A stretch of 64,000 nucleotides of DNA, taken from positions 1,984,001-2,048,000 of the forward strand of contig NZ_CP031123.2 of assembly GCF_002843235.3 (NCBI RefSeq), given 5' to 3'. The notes under the pieces were generated by a model. The model worked only from the letters and a program-made list of their open reading frames with translations, searched no databases and was not told where the DNA came from. Position 1 is the stretch's first letter. Every line of letters begins with the position of its first letter. The translations under genes and the position numbers were made by a program. Of this stretch, positions 1 through 9,264 are shown one piece after another. The stretch comes from Providencia huaxiensis. GTDB taxonomy: Bacteria > Pseudomonadota > Gammaproteobacteria > Enterobacterales > Enterobacteriaceae.

Positions 1-236
1 TCTAGCCCTTGCTCTAATAATGCTAAAGCTTTGGGATAAAGCAGCCTTCCGTGCTCATTCGTAACAAGTCGTTTACCCACACGGTCAAATAATTGAACAC
101 CTAGTTGACCTTCTAAATCCGTTAGCGACGCACTGACAGCCGACTGTGAAAGCGCTAATAGCTGAGATGCTTGCGTCGTGGAGCCACTTTTTAATACTTC
201 CGTAAAAACCTCAAGTTGCCTAAGAGTAATTCGCAT
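1..236 (-). CDS. yeiE: LysR-family regulator YeiE, N-terminal part only
   Basis: The reverse strand from an ATG at 236 reads through the window edge. About 78 residues are visible. They form the winged helix-turn-helix of a LysR regulator, with motifs such as [24 protein letters not shown] and [10 protein letters not shown] that match E. coli YeiE almost residue for residue. The effector-binding domain lies outside the window. The gene is divergent from yeiH, the usual arrangement in enterobacteria, where YeiE activates yeiH and is linked to sulfite tolerance. The identity is secure; only the truncation by the window is a limit. Confidence 0.9.
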   Translation of the reverse strand, partial: MRITLRQLEVFTEVLKSGSTTQASQLLALSQSAVSASLTDLEGQLGVQLFDRVGKRLVTNEHGRLLYPKALALLEQGL

Positions 237-279
237 AAAGGTAAGCCCCAACGTGATTTTTAGTATTTGTAATAATAAT

Positions 280-291
280 GTTAATATTAAC
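280..291. promoter_or_regulatory. 12-bp palindrome in the yeiE-yeiH intergenic region, candidate LysR operator
   Basis: GTTAATATTAAC is a perfect dyad between the divergent yeiE and yeiH genes. It contains the T-N11-A type symmetry that LysR regulators often bind. Assignment to YeiE is inference from position only. Confidence 0.35.
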
Positions 292-429
292 GATTTATTC
301 GCAATATTCCAGAAGAAACTTATAATCTATTTTGGTGGTAGATTATATAAAAATAATCAATTTAAATTATTATTGCTTTTGTTATATCCTTATTACTAAA
401 TCTTATAAGCGGTAATAAAGAGTATTATC

Positions 430-1509
430 ATGAATAAAAGTGACACCAACACCCTTGAGCAAAATAGCCTAAGCCCTATATTCAAACTCATACCAGGCAT
501 TATTTTAGCGGGTATTCTAACTGCTATTGCAATTTACCTAGGTGACCAACCCTGGTTTATGGATATCGGTTTAGGTGCATTAACCCTCGCAATATTATTA
601 GGAATTATTGTAGGGAATACTTTTTACCCCGTAGCCAGTCGATCTTGTGATGCTGGTACTAAATTTGCCAAACACTATTTCCTACGCGCTGGTATTATCT
701 TGTATGGCTTTCGCCTTACTTTCCAGCAGATCACTGACGTAGGAGCAACTGGGGTAATTATTGATGCTTTAACATTAACATCGACATTTTTATTAGCATA
801 TTGGCTAGGTAAAAAAGTGTTCGGTCTTGATGAAGAAACAACATTGTTAATTGGCGCAGGCAGTAGTATTTGTGGTGCAGCTGCCGTCATGGCAACCGAA
901 CCTGTCGTTAAAGCTTCTGCGAGTAAAGTCGCTGTTGCTGTTTCAACCGTTGTTATCTTTGGTACGATTTGTATCTTTGTTTACCCTTGGATTTACCAAT
1001 TAAATGCGCACTTCGGCTGGTTTCCAGCAACAGAAGAAACTTTTGGGATTTATATTGGTTCAACCGTGCATGAAGTTGCACAGGTTGTTGCAGCAGGGCA
1101 CACCATTGGTACTGACGCAGAAAATGCCTCTGTCATTGCCAAAATGATCCGTGTCATGATGCTTGCGCCTTTTCTAATTATTTTATCGGCTTTCTTAAGC
1201 CGTAAAACAGCGGCTAACCAAACAGCCAATAGCCAAAAAAGCAAAATCACTATTCCTTGGTTTGCTGTATTTTTTATTGTTGTTGCAGGTTTTAATTCAC
1301 TCAACTTACTGCCTCAAGTGTTAGTGCAACAAATCATTGCGTTAGATACAATTTTACTCGCTATGGCAATGGTGGCTTTAGGACTAACGACCCATGTGAG
1401 TGCTATTCGCCAAGCGGGTATTAAACCCTTGTTAATGGCGCTGATTCTATTTGTTTGGTTGATTGTTGGCGGGCTTCTAATTAACGTACTGATTCAAAGC
1501 ATTTTTTAG
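430..1509 (+). CDS. yeiH: YeiH, UPF0324-family inner membrane protein
   Basis: The 359-residue product has about ten hydrophobic segments (for example near residues 20-40, 50-66 and 330-355) and the conserved [14 protein letters not shown] and STVHEVAQV stretches of the YeiH/YadS (UPF0324) family. E. coli YeiH is 349 residues. The transported substrate is unknown. Divergent YeiE is the likely regulator, which ties the gene to sulfite or anaerobic stress in relatives. The start at 430 is the first ATG of the conserved frame. A strong terminator follows 20 bp after the stop. Confidence 0.9.
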   Translation: MNKSDTNTLEQNSLSPIFKLIPGIILAGILTAIAIYLGDQPWFMDIGLGALTLAILLGIIVGNTFYPVASRSCDAGTKFAKHYFLRAGIILYGFRLTFQQITDVGATGVIIDALTLTSTFLLAYWLGKKVFGLDEETTLLIGAGSSICGAAAVMATEPVVKASASKVAVAVSTVVIFGTICIFVYPWIYQLNAHFGWFPATEETFGIYIGSTVHEVAQVVAAGHTIGTDAENASVIAKMIRVMMLAPFLIILSAFLSRKTAANQTANSQKSKITIPWFAVFFIVVAGFNSLNLLPQVLVQQIIALDTILLAMAMVALGLTTHVSAIRQAGIKPLLMALILFVWLIVGGLLINVLIQSIF

Positions 1510-1529
1510 CATATATCCTCCTCATTTTT

Positions 1530-1554
1530 AGCCACCTTACTTGGTGGCTTTTTT
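1530..1554 (+). terminator. Rho-independent terminator after yeiH
   Basis: AGCCACC (1530-1536) pairs with GGTGGCT (1543-1549) around a 6-nt loop. A run of six T follows, ending at 1554. Confidence 0.85.
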
Positions 1555-1609
1555 GTTGATTTCATTTATTTGCTCATTAATGGCATACTCCAAGAAAAAG
1601 GAGTCAAAA

Positions 1610-2455
1610 ATGAAATATATTGGAGCACATGTCAGCGCCTCAGGTGGCGTTGACCAAGCCGTTATTCGCGCACATGAAATCAATGCAACCGCTTTTGCTT
1701 TATTCACAAAAAATCAGCGCCAATGGAAAGCTGCGCCACTAAGCGAAGACGTGATTAAAAAATTTAAAGATAACTGCAAAAAATATGGGTACGGTAAACA
1801 CCAGATCCTTCCTCATGACAGCTATTTGATCAATCTAGGTCACCCCGAATTTGAAGCTTTAGAGAAATCTCGTGTCGCTTTTATCGATGAGATGCAACGC
1901 TGCGAACAATTAGGTATTGATTTACTTAACTTTCACCCAGGTAGTCATTTAAAGAAAATTGAAATTGACGATTGTTTAGCGCGAATTGCTGAATCTATTA
2001 ATATTGCCCTTGCTGAGACCGAAGGGGTGATTGCAGTTATTGAAAATACGGCCGGCCAAGGGACTAACTTGGGCTTTGACTTTACACATCTCGCAAAAAT
2101 TATTGATGGAGTGAAAGATAAAAGCCGTGTAGGCGTTTGTATTGATACTTGCCACGCATTTGCCGCAGGTTATGACTTACGCACAGCCGAAGATTGTGAC
2201 AAAACATTCGGCCAATTTGCAGAGATTGTTGGGTTTGAATTTCTAAAAGGAATGCACCTGAATGATGCTAAAAGTGAATTTGCCAGCCGCGTTGACCGCC
2301 ACCATAGTTTAGGTGAAGGGAACATTGGCTTTGCTCCATTTACTTACATTATGCAAGATGACCGCTTTGATGGTATCCCATTGATTTTAGAAACTGTTAA
2401 CCCCGATATTTGGCCGCAAGAAATTGCATGGCTAAAAGCACAACAAAATAGCTAA
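1610..2455 (+). CDS. nfo: Endonuclease IV (AP endonuclease)
   Basis: Nfo cleaves DNA 5' to abasic sites and at some oxidised bases during base excision repair. The 281-residue product begins [13 protein letters not shown], as in E. coli Nfo (285 aa). It carries metal-ligand motifs of the family, including [29 protein letters not shown] and MHLNDAK. The frame is open further upstream, but the ATG at 1610 has AAGGAG at 1598-1603 and matches the family N-terminus. The gene lies directly downstream of yeiH, as in E. coli, and converges with fruK. Confidence 0.96.
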   Translation: MKYIGAHVSASGGVDQAVIRAHEINATAFALFTKNQRQWKAAPLSEDVIKKFKDNCKKYGYGKHQILPHDSYLINLGHPEFEALEKSRVAFIDEMQRCEQLGIDLLNFHPGSHLKKIEIDDCLARIAESINIALAETEGVIAVIENTAGQGTNLGFDFTHLAKIIDGVKDKSRVGVCIDTCHAFAAGYDLRTAEDCDKTFGQFAEIVGFEFLKGMHLNDAKSEFASRVDRHHSLGEGNIGFAPFTYIMQDDRFDGIPLILETVNPDIWPQEIAWLKAQQNS

Positions 2456-2471
2456 TTATTTGCTTTCTAAT

Positions 2472-2511
2472 AACCAAAAACCCCTGCATTTATCATGCGG
2501 GGGTTTTGGTT
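2472..2511. terminator. Bidirectional terminator between nfo and fruK
   Basis: A long hairpin has outer arms AACCAAAACCCC-type and GGGGGTTTTGGTT around TGCATTTATCATGCG. A-rich and T-rich flanks on either side suit convergent genes. Confidence 0.75.
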
Positions 2512-2523
2512 GAAACTAATGTA

Positions 2524-3459
2524 CTATAACGACTTCATTTCAATTTTAGCCATCATATCCGCTAATTTGTTTCTATTTTTTAAACCGACATCTGGCTGAG
2601 AAACGGATAGCGCGGAAATCGCTGTCGCCATACGTAACGTGTGCTCACTGGATTCACCGTTAAGTAACCCATAAGCTAACCCTGCCACCATGGAATCACC
2701 GGCACCAACAGTGCTTATCACTTCACAATGGGGTGGTTTTGCAAGCCAAGAGCCCGAAGCGTTAACCCAAAGGGCCCCTTCTTCCCCTAACGATATGACC
2801 ACATGGGAAATCCCTTTGTCTCTTAATTCATGCGCTGCGGCCACGACCTCTTGTAAATCAGGAAGTTTTCGGCCAACCCAGCTTTCTAACTCATGACGAT
2901 TAGGTTTTACTAACCATGGAGATGCTTTTAAACCTGCCTTCAAAGCTTCTCGGCTACTATCAAAAATAATACATGGACATAATTGGCGAAGGCGAGTCAT
3001 CCAGCGAGTAAATTCTTCTGGGTCAATACCACTCGGTAAACTTCCGCTCACCACAACCATATCGAAATGGCCTAACCAATTGAGCGACTCTGTCGAGAAG
3101 CGGTTCCAATCTTCTTTACTAACCTCAAAACCTGAAAAATTGAAATCAGTCGATTCCCCGTTATTTTCAGTGAGTTTCACGTTAATTCGTGTACGCCCTG
3201 GCACCATACTAAAGCGATTAGCCATACCATTTTCACTGAAAAAATGTTGGAATTCTTCTTGGTTATCCTTTCCCATAAAACCACTAACAGTGATATCAAT
3301 ACCTAAGTCACGGAGCACTTTTGCGACATTGACACCTTTACCACCCGCATTGAGGCTAGCGGTTTTGACTAAATTGACTTCACCAACTTCGATAGTAGAG
3401 CATAAGCCCACAAGGTCGTAAGCAGGATTTAATGTAATTGTAGCAACCCGGCGAGTCAT
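2524..3459 (-). CDS. fruK: 1-phosphofructokinase, isolated from fruA and fruB
   Basis: FruK phosphorylates fructose 1-phosphate to fructose 1,6-bisphosphate in the PTS fructose pathway. The 311-residue product starts MTRRVATITLNPAYD and carries NAGGKGVNVAKVL near the N-terminus and the PfkB signature VGAGDSMVAGL with its catalytic Asp near residue 255. It follows E. coli FruK (312 aa) along its whole length. I chose ATG at 3459 over GTG at 3465 because of homology; GGGAG lies 10 nt upstream of the ATG. In E. coli fruBKA is an operon, but here nfo is downstream and a divergent Nudix gene is upstream, so neither fruA nor fruB is adjacent. All key motifs are intact. Confidence 0.93.
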   Translation of the reverse strand: MTRRVATITLNPAYDLVGLCSTIEVGEVNLVKTASLNAGGKGVNVAKVLRDLGIDITVSGFMGKDNQEEFQHFFSENGMANRFSMVPGRTRINVKLTENNGESTDFNFSGFEVSKEDWNRFSTESLNWLGHFDMVVVSGSLPSGIDPEEFTRWMTRLRQLCPCIIFDSSREALKAGLKASPWLVKPNRHELESWVGRKLPDLQEVVAAAHELRDKGISHVVISLGEEGALWVNASGSWLAKPPHCEVISTVGAGDSMVAGLAYGLLNGESSEHTLRMATAISALSVSQPDVGLKNRNKLADMMAKIEMKSL

Positions 3460-3623
3460 AACCACTAATCTCCCTTATCATGATTATCGTGTCTTTAAAT
3501 TTAATTATAGTTATAACATTAAAGCATATTGTTTTCAGTGATATTTGTACTTTTTCCTGCTTGTTTTTCTACTAGATTATGTCAGGATCAACGCGCTAAA
3601 AAAGAAAACAATAAGGAGAATAT

Positions 3624-4061
3624 ATGTCTGAGCCTACCAACGTCGTCGTGGGTGTCGGTGTTATAATCACTAACAAATGTGGGCAAATTTTGATGGGCAA
3701 ACGCAGCAGTAAACATGCGCCCTATTGGTCTATTTTCGGAGGGCATGTTGACCCAGGTGAATCATTTGAAACCTGTGCCATCCGCGAAATAAAAGAAGAG
3801 ATTGGTATTGATATTCAAACTCCCACCGTTTTTGGCATCAGCAACAATTTACAGACTTATCAACAAGAAGGTAAACATACCGTTTCTATTTGTATGCATG
3901 TTGAATATAGCGGTGATGTGGAGCCTCGAATTATGGAAGCAGACAAATGTGAAAACCTAATGTGGGTTTCACCTGATAACCTCCCAGAACCGCATTTTGA
4001 AGCTAGCCGCAATGCCGTAGACCTCTGGCTAACACAACGCTTCTATCACCAAAGCGCCTAA
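3624..4061 (+). CDS. Nudix hydrolase
   Basis: The 145-residue protein holds a complete Nudix box at residues 40-62 (G-x5-E-x7-REIKEEIGI), which binds the divalent metals that hydrolyse a nucleoside diphosphate linked to another group. The layout resembles NUDT15/MutT-like nucleotide-sanitising enzymes, with an N-terminal VGVGVIITN strand and MGKR before the box. The substrate cannot be told from sequence. A good ribosome binding site (AAGGAG) precedes the ATG. The gene stands alone between the divergent fruK and mtr. Confidence 0.88.
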   Translation: MSEPTNVVVGVGVIITNKCGQILMGKRSSKHAPYWSIFGGHVDPGESFETCAIREIKEEIGIDIQTPTVFGISNNLQTYQQEGKHTVSICMHVEYSGDVEPRIMEADKCENLMWVSPDNLPEPHFEASRNAVDLWLTQRFYHQSA

Positions 4062-4177
4062 TTAATCATAAGCGTACAAATATCTTCGCGTTGTACGTTT
4101 ATTATCCATCTCGTTCTAATTACTCATTTTTCCCTATTTTATTCTATTTGCCATATTTACAATACTTCACGCTTGCC

Positions 4178-4195
4178 GTATCATTTAGCTAGTAC
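4178..4195 (+). promoter_or_regulatory. TrpR-operator-like site upstream of mtr
   Basis: GTATCATTTAGCTAGTAC matches 14 of 18 positions of the symmetric TrpR operator as I remember it (GTACTAGTTAACTAGTAC), with a perfect CTAGTAC half. It lies 28 bp before the mtr start. TrpR and TyrR control mtr in E. coli, so the position fits. It was scored by eye. Confidence 0.65.
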
Positions 4196-4222
4196 AGTGA
4201 AACATTATATTTAGGAGCCACC

Positions 4223-5467
4223 ATGGCTATTGATGGAACAACACAACAAAAAAATCCTTCTATATTGGGAGGTGCTATGATCATCGCCGGTACTGCAGTC
4301 GGTGCTGGTATGTTTTCTATTCCTATGGTGACTTCTGGCGTTTGGTTCACAGGTTCCGTCATACTGTTAATTTATACCTTTGTTTGCATGTTACTTTCTG
4401 GGCTAATGATTTTAGAAGCTAATATGAATTATCCAGCGGGTGCTAGTTTCCATACGATGGTAAAGGATTTATTAGGTTCGACTTGGAATTCAATTAACGG
4501 CTTATCCGTCACTTTTGTGCTTTATATACTCACTTATGCCTATATTTCTGCAGGCAGCTCTATCATCGCAGCAAACTTGTCAGAAAAAATACAGTTACCA
4601 CAAGCGGGTGCAGGCTTTATTTTTGCCTTTATTGTGGCTTTTTTTGTATGGCTTTCTACGCGTGCTGTCGATAGGTTAAGTACCATTTTAATTGGCGGGA
4701 TGGTGCTCACCTTTATTATGTCAATCGGTGGAATGATTTCCACTGCATCGCCCGCAATTTTATTTAACCAGACTGAGCAAAGTGAAAGCCAATACCTTCC
4801 CTATGCCTTAGCCGCATTACCTTATTTATTAACCTCTTTTGGTTATCACGGTAATGTTCCAGGATTAGTAAAATATTATAATAAAGATAGCCGTAGTGTT
4901 GTTAAAAGCCTAGTCTATGGTGCCACCATTACCGTGGTTATCTATATTTTATGGCAGTATGCTATTCAAGGAAATATTCCAAGAACGTCATTTATTGAAA
5001 TAAGAGAAAACGGTAATAATATTGATGCATTACTGGCTCAAATGAATATTTCCACCAAAAGTAGTTTTATCTCTCAATTTTTGAACCTGTTTTCATATAT
5101 GGCTCTAGCGAGTTCCTTTTTAGGCGTATCTTTAGGGTTATTTGATTTTATTGCTGACTTTTTCAAATTTGAAGATAATAAGTTTGGCCGCCTTAAATCT
5201 GTCGCAGTCACATTTTTACCACCAACAATTCTCGCGTTAATTTTCCCTAATGGGTTTATTTATGCGATTGGTTTTGCCGGGTTAGCAGCCACTATTTGGG
5301 CCGTTATTGTCCCTGCACTGATGGCGAAAGCAAGTCGTAAACGTTATCCAAACAACAGCTATAGAGCACCGGGGGGAAGCTTTATCATTGGCTTCGTGAT
5401 CCTCTTTGGTTTAGTTAATGCGGTTGCTCATTTATTGTCATTGTCTGGCTTACTTCCTATCTATTAA
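4223..5467 (+). CDS. mtr: Tryptophan-specific permease Mtr
   Basis: The protein is an 11-segment aromatic amino-acid transporter of the HAAAP family in the inner membrane. Its 414 residues match E. coli Mtr (414 aa) in diagnostic stretches such as IIAGTAVGAGMFSIP, LMILEAN, LYILTYAYISA, TSFGYHGNVP and LFPNGFIYAIGFAGLAATIW. These separate it from TyrP, which is also present at 61.5 kb. TTAGGAG lies 7 nt before the ATG. An upstream TrpR-like operator suggests repression by tryptophan. Confidence 0.93.
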   Translation: MAIDGTTQQKNPSILGGAMIIAGTAVGAGMFSIPMVTSGVWFTGSVILLIYTFVCMLLSGLMILEANMNYPAGASFHTMVKDLLGSTWNSINGLSVTFVLYILTYAYISAGSSIIAANLSEKIQLPQAGAGFIFAFIVAFFVWLSTRAVDRLSTILIGGMVLTFIMSIGGMISTASPAILFNQTEQSESQYLPYALAALPYLLTSFGYHGNVPGLVKYYNKDSRSVVKSLVYGATITVVIYILWQYAIQGNIPRTSFIEIRENGNNIDALLAQMNISTKSSFISQFLNLFSYMALASSFLGVSLGLFDFIADFFKFEDNKFGRLKSVAVTFLPPTILALIFPNGFIYAIGFAGLAATIWAVIVPALMAKASRKRYPNNSYRAPGGSFIIGFVILFGLVNAVAHLLSLSGLLPIY

Positions 5468-5474
5468 TCATTCC

Positions 5475-5508
5475 AGTATGAATATAGCCCACGGGTTATA
5501 TTCATACT
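5475..5508 (+). terminator. Stem-loop after mtr
   Basis: AGTATGAATATA pairs with TATATTCATACT, with an inner CCC/GGG extension. No strong T-run follows, so it may be a weak terminator or a 3'-end-stabilising hairpin. Confidence 0.45.
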
Positions 5509-5652
5509 TATTGCATTATCCAATAACTGCATTATCTAGAATTGTATTATCCAAAAATTTTTCACTGAAAATTGACTTCAGCATCTTGCCTAATTCCTTA
5601 TCTGCGAGTAATTTTGTCGCACTCTTTTTGACAACCCCAAAGAAGGTTATTT

Positions 5653-6225
5653 ATGGCCAAGGCCAATGAAATCAAACGTGGTTTAGCAATCAACTACAAC
5701 GGCAAATTATTACTTGTAAAAGACATTGATATTCAAGCACCTAGCGCTCGTGGTGCGAGTACATTATATAAAATGCGTTTTACTGATATCAAAACTGGCC
5801 AAAAAGTTGAAGAACGTTTCAAAGGCGATGATATTTTAGACACAATTTCGCTTACGCGCCGTGGAGTCAGTTTTTCTTATATTGATGGTGACGAGTATGT
5901 CTTTATGGATAATGAAGACTACACTCCCTACATTTTCAAAAAAGCAGATATTGAAGAAGAATTACTTTTTATTCCTGAAGAAGGGTTACCAGGAATGCAA
6001 GTGTTAACGATGGATGGGCAAGTTCTTGCTTTAGAGTTACCACAAACGGTTGATATGGCCATTATTGAGACAACACCTGCAATTAAAGGGGCGTCTGCCA
6101 GTGCACGAACTAAACCTGCAACGATGGCTACAGGGTTAACTGTCCAAGTTCCTGAGTATTTAACCAGTGGTGAGAAAATTCGTATTCATATCGCTGAGCG
6201 TCGTTATATGGGCCGTTGTGATTAA
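5653..6225 (+). CDS. efpL: Elongation factor P-like protein EfpL (YeiP)
   Basis: EfpL relieves ribosome stalling at proline-rich and other difficult motifs. The 190-residue length equals E. coli YeiP, and the sequence follows it throughout ([47 protein letters not shown]). The tip of the first-domain loop reads APSARGAST, where EF-P has its modified lysine region. EfpL uses an unmodified arginine-containing loop, so no modification enzyme is needed. It is monocistronic, with a hairpin 34 bp after the stop. Confidence 0.94.
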   Translation: MAKANEIKRGLAINYNGKLLLVKDIDIQAPSARGASTLYKMRFTDIKTGQKVEERFKGDDILDTISLTRRGVSFSYIDGDEYVFMDNEDYTPYIFKKADIEEELLFIPEEGLPGMQVLTMDGQVLALELPQTVDMAIIETTPAIKGASASARTKPATMATGLTVQVPEYLTSGEKIRIHIAERRYMGRCD

Positions 6226-6258
6226 TTTTTGCTTTTAGTTTCGCAGAAATAATGCTTT

Positions 6259-6291
6259 ATATGCCTATGAGTCTATTGTTCATAGGCATAT
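6259..6291. terminator. 12-bp inverted repeat between efpL and the fimbrial-like gene
   Basis: ATATGCCTATGA (6259-6270) pairs with TCATAGGCATAT (6280-6291) over a 9-nt loop. It lies between convergent genes but lacks a clear T-run on either side. Confidence 0.5.
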
Positions 6292-6362
6292 GCCATTAAA
6301 ATTAAACATTGCACCCTCATCTCATTTTAGTTTGCTACATTCAATTCTTGCTTATCTCAAGA

Positions 6363-6707
6363 TTAATCGTATTTTATCGTATAAATACCTAAGGTTTTAT
6401 CTTTATTAATCCAGGTAAATTGTTGAGTACCTTTTTGGTTCGGAAGCAACGTTTCTTGATTTTTTAATTTTTGAATATCTGCAGATGCGGTTTCCAATTT
6501 GCCATTATCATTCCAGCATTTAGTTTCAACCCTGTGAACATTCGCTTCGACTACACAAGGCGACGCAACAATAGCACCAGTAAATCGAATAACGGCAGTA
6601 TTACTCCTTCTCACATCACTGTTTTCAGAGGCAAACATTGAAAAATTTGTACTTAGTGTCGCTACCGCTAGAAAAGTCATTACTATTTTTTTTACTGAGC
6701 TATTCAT
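6363..6707 (-). CDS. Small fimbrial-subunit-like secreted protein
   Basis: The ATG at 6707 follows GGAGGAG at 8 nt spacing and gives 114 residues. A signal peptide is evident (MNSSVKKIVMTFLAVATLS, cleavage after FSMFA). The mature part begins with a strand resembling fimbrial subunits (FTGAIVASPCVVE) and has two cysteines that could form the usual disulfide. It ends in GIYTIKYD. At about 90 mature residues it is shorter than type 1 pilins, and no chaperone or usher is nearby, so it may be an orphan or a repurposed adhesin-like protein. The family call is tentative. Confidence 0.6.
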   Translation of the reverse strand: MNSSVKKIVMTFLAVATLSTNFSMFASENSDVRRSNTAVIRFTGAIVASPCVVEANVHRVETKCWNDNGKLETASADIQKLKNQETLLPNQKGTQQFTWINKDKTLGIYTIKYD

Positions 6708-7031
6708 GAAGAAATCTCCTCCTAAAATTATGTTATCGTCACTTTCTGTCATTTATTTACAGTTAAAGTATTTAATTTGGCTAAATTGCCTGAGAACGAC
6801 ATACTAATTCCAAAAAGAAATTAAAAATTTCATTTATAGTCGTAGTTTTTTATTTTTCCTTTTAATTATTTATCCAAATAAAATAAACGACTTACATCAC
6901 TCTTAATTAACCACACAAAATGCAACACTTTATAAATAGTATCTATTAGCATTGGTTGTATAATTTATAAAAACCGTCGCAATATCACTTGAGGCTTATC
7001 CAATAAATCATTAAAAATAGTGTTTATCATC
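6708..7031. other. Divergent intergenic region, no gene seen
   Basis: These 324 AT-rich bases separate the divergent fimbrial-like and YrbL-like genes and must hold both promoters. TGGTTGTATAATTTATA near 6952-6968 loosely resembles the direct-repeat PhoP box known upstream of yrbL in enterics, but the match is too weak to call. Confidence 0.4.
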
Positions 7032-7631
7032 ATGAATAAAAATTTAGATAAAAAAATTTCATTACCCTCTACCAACTTGATCGCATCAGGCCGACAACGT
7101 GCTTGTTATCAGCATCCTGAGCATCATGACCTATGTATAAAAGTTCATCTAAATGGGAGAGACGACAAAGAAACCTTAAGAGAGATTCGCTATTACAAGC
7201 GTTTATATAGAAAAAACTTCACTACAAAAACAATTTCTCATTACTATGGCACCCAACAAACTGATCAAGGGCTGGGTTATGTATTCCAATTAATCAAAGA
7301 TAAAACAGGAAATGTTTCACACACTTTAGATTATTACCTAAAAAACAAACAACTTTTTTTAAAACATAAAAAAAATATGAAAGTTGCTTACGAGCAATTT
7401 AAAAAAAACATATATAAAGAGGCTATCACCACGATGGCGCTAAAAACTTATAATATCGTTTACCAACTAGGTTATAAACCTTGTGGCCAATTTCTTATTA
7501 TTGATAACCTGGGGTCTGCTAACTTAATCCCCATTGATTATTTTTCAACTAAAATAGCCCGTTCTACACTAAATCGTCGGTTTACCGATTTCGAACAACG
7601 GCTTTATCGTGACTATAATATTAAGGTATAG
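7032..7631 (+). CDS. YrbL-family protein (PhoP-regulon, kinase-like fold)
   Basis: The 199-residue product matches the E. coli YrbL pattern: SGRQRACYQHPEHHDLCIKV, a basic YYKRL segment, GTQQTDQGLGYVFQLI, TMALKTYNI and a C-terminal IIDNLGSANLIPI. Together these resemble the N-lobe and catalytic region of small protein-kinase-like folds. The function of YrbL is unknown, although it is PhoP/Q and BasRS controlled in E. coli. I chose ATG at 7032 over GTG at 7020. The gene is lysine-rich and AT-rich compared with neighbours and sits away from the E. coli yrbL location, so transfer or relocation is possible. Confidence 0.75.
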   Translation: MNKNLDKKISLPSTNLIASGRQRACYQHPEHHDLCIKVHLNGRDDKETLREIRYYKRLYRKNFTTKTISHYYGTQQTDQGLGYVFQLIKDKTGNVSHTLDYYLKNKQLFLKHKKNMKVAYEQFKKNIYKEAITTMALKTYNIVYQLGYKPCGQFLIIDNLGSANLIPIDYFSTKIARSTLNRRFTDFEQRLYRDYNIKV

Positions 7632-8388
7632 CACACATACTCTGACTTACACTTTACCCTCACCATTAGTATCTGGTTATATTGATTTATTGTGAGCGTA
7701 GATTATTTCACATTATCCGATATCAATATCACACAAAGAATATGATTAACAAAAATACTGATATACATACAGTATATTTATTTTTTGAGTATTTTTCATT
7801 CTAATGGTGGTTTTTAAGACAAATTAAACTATTCGTTTTCCCCACAAACAAACCTTCGTTAAATATAAATTTAAACTTCTTTACATTTTGAGCTTAAAAA
7901 GGACTTAATTATGTAATTACACTGAAATAGCACACAATAAAACGTGATTCAGATCATATTTTATTAGTGATAAACACCCGTTTTATAAGTGAATATACCT
8001 CATTGTAGACGACCATCACATAACCCAATGGCAAATAGGCTCTTTTATCTAATGTTTTGTAAATTTCACCCCTATTAACTCGCCATTTTGCTTTTGTTTA
8101 TGTATGCTCTTAAAGGTTTGATTTGGTACTAATGCGAAACCAAATCTTCCAAGCAAAAAATGTAAAGAATGTCTTAGTAAATTTAGTAAATATTGATATA
8201 TATCCTATACTCAATAAGTCATTAAATATGATTAACACATTCGAAGTTTGGTAGTGCTGCAATAAACACTTTCTGCGAAAAACACACTTCTATGATTTAT
8301 AATGCGTTTTTCACAGGGATAGGTTTAGTTTTTTTGTGTCTTTTTACACAATAAAGTACTAGAAAAATGGTAAGGGATATATATAAGA
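7632..8388. other. 757-bp intergenic region upstream of mepS
   Basis: No convincing coding region was found. Visible elements are GTGATTCAGATCAT (7944-7957), which resembles a CRP or FNR half-palindrome, and an 8-bp stem GATTTGGT/ACCAAATC (8120-8127 and 8139-8146). A 20-codon ORF at 7742 has no good ribosome binding site. The length suggests a long mepS leader or an undetected small RNA. Confidence 0.4.
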
Positions 8389-8973
8389 ATGCTAACGTCT
8401 GAAAAACTTAAGCGCTATGCTTGGCGCATTGTTCCGGCAATTGCCATTGCCGTAACGCTCACAGCATGTACCACCCCAAAGTCAGCTAAGAATACACAAT
8501 ATACTGCCAAATCAGATACACGTATGCTAAATGGCTCTGCTGGCGATTCGTTGACGATGGCATCTCAAGATGAATTCGAAGAGTTAGTACAAAGCGTTGA
8601 TACTAAGTCTAAAATAATGGACCAATACGCAAGCTGGAAAGGTGTAGCTTATCGCCTTGGTGGCACAACAAAGAAAGGTGTCGATTGCTCAAGTTTCGTT
8701 CAGCGCACATTCTTTGAACAATTTGGTGTTGAGCTTCCTCGTACAACATCTGAGCAAGAATCCTCCGGGAAAAGCGTAAAACGTAATAACCTAAAAGTCG
8801 GTGATATTGTTTTATTCAAAACAGGCCGCACGATGAAGCATGTTGGTATCTATATTGGTGATGAAAAATTTGTTCATGCATCAACCAGTAGTGGTGTTAT
8901 CGTTTCTGAAATGACTAACTCTTACTGGAGCAAAAGATATTATGCAAGTAGACGCATTATCAACGGCTCATAA
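8389..8973 (+). CDS. mepS: Murein DD-endopeptidase MepS (Spr), NlpC/P60 lipoprotein
   Basis: MepS cuts meso-DAP-D-Ala cross-links to allow peptidoglycan expansion. The 194-residue protein has a lipoprotein signal ending in LTAC (lipidated Cys27), a linker, and an NlpC/P60 domain. Its catalytic residues are Cys100 (VDCSSFV), His151 (KHVGIYIG) and His163 (FVHAS). Length and motifs match E. coli MepS (188 aa). It probably acts at the outer membrane and is degraded by the NlpI-Prc system in relatives. Confidence 0.94.
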   Translation: MLTSEKLKRYAWRIVPAIAIAVTLTACTTPKSAKNTQYTAKSDTRMLNGSAGDSLTMASQDEFEELVQSVDTKSKIMDQYASWKGVAYRLGGTTKKGVDCSSFVQRTFFEQFGVELPRTTSEQESSGKSVKRNNLKVGDIVLFKTGRTMKHVGIYIGDEKFVHASTSSGVIVSEMTNSYWSKRYYASRRIINGS

Positions 8974-8997
8974 ATTTTTGTAGTACCCTATATCCCC

Positions 8998-9044
8998 TTT
9001 CCAATAAAAAAGCTTCCATATGATGGAAGCTTTTTTATTGGAAA
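8998..9044. terminator. Perfect 22-bp inverted repeat, bidirectional terminator
   Basis: Arms at 8998-9019 and 9023-9044 are exact reverse complements around a 3-nt loop. The core AGCTTCCAT/ATGGAAGCT is flanked by A6 and T6 tracts, so it can terminate mepS and the converging yejG. Confidence 0.85.
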
Positions 9045-9264
9045 TCTCTACTGACTAAATTTAGTGGTAGTCATCCGATTTTAAATCAAGAATAACTCAG
9101 TCACCAAATTCCACCTCATGATGATACTCATCCAAAAAAACAGTTTTAAATATAGAGCCAAATAAAATCAGTAAGCAAAAACAGTAATAAACAACCGAGC
9201 CATCATTACTAAAAAAATATTAAAACATACTCAAAGCTAAGTTCTATAAACTATAGCTCTTAAA

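Noticed and set aside
178..399. 73-codon plus-strand ORF over the start of yeiE
   Set aside because: It overlaps the yeiE N-terminus on the other strand and its product is a low-complexity hydrophobic tail with no ribosome binding site.
5418..5669. 83-codon ORF bridging mtr and efpL
   Set aside because: It overlaps both real genes out of frame and runs through a stem-loop; composition is not protein-like.
7742..7804. 20-codon ORF and a LexA-like sequence at 7756-7775
   Set aside because: No ribosome binding site, and the CTG...CAG spacing is one base short of a LexA box.
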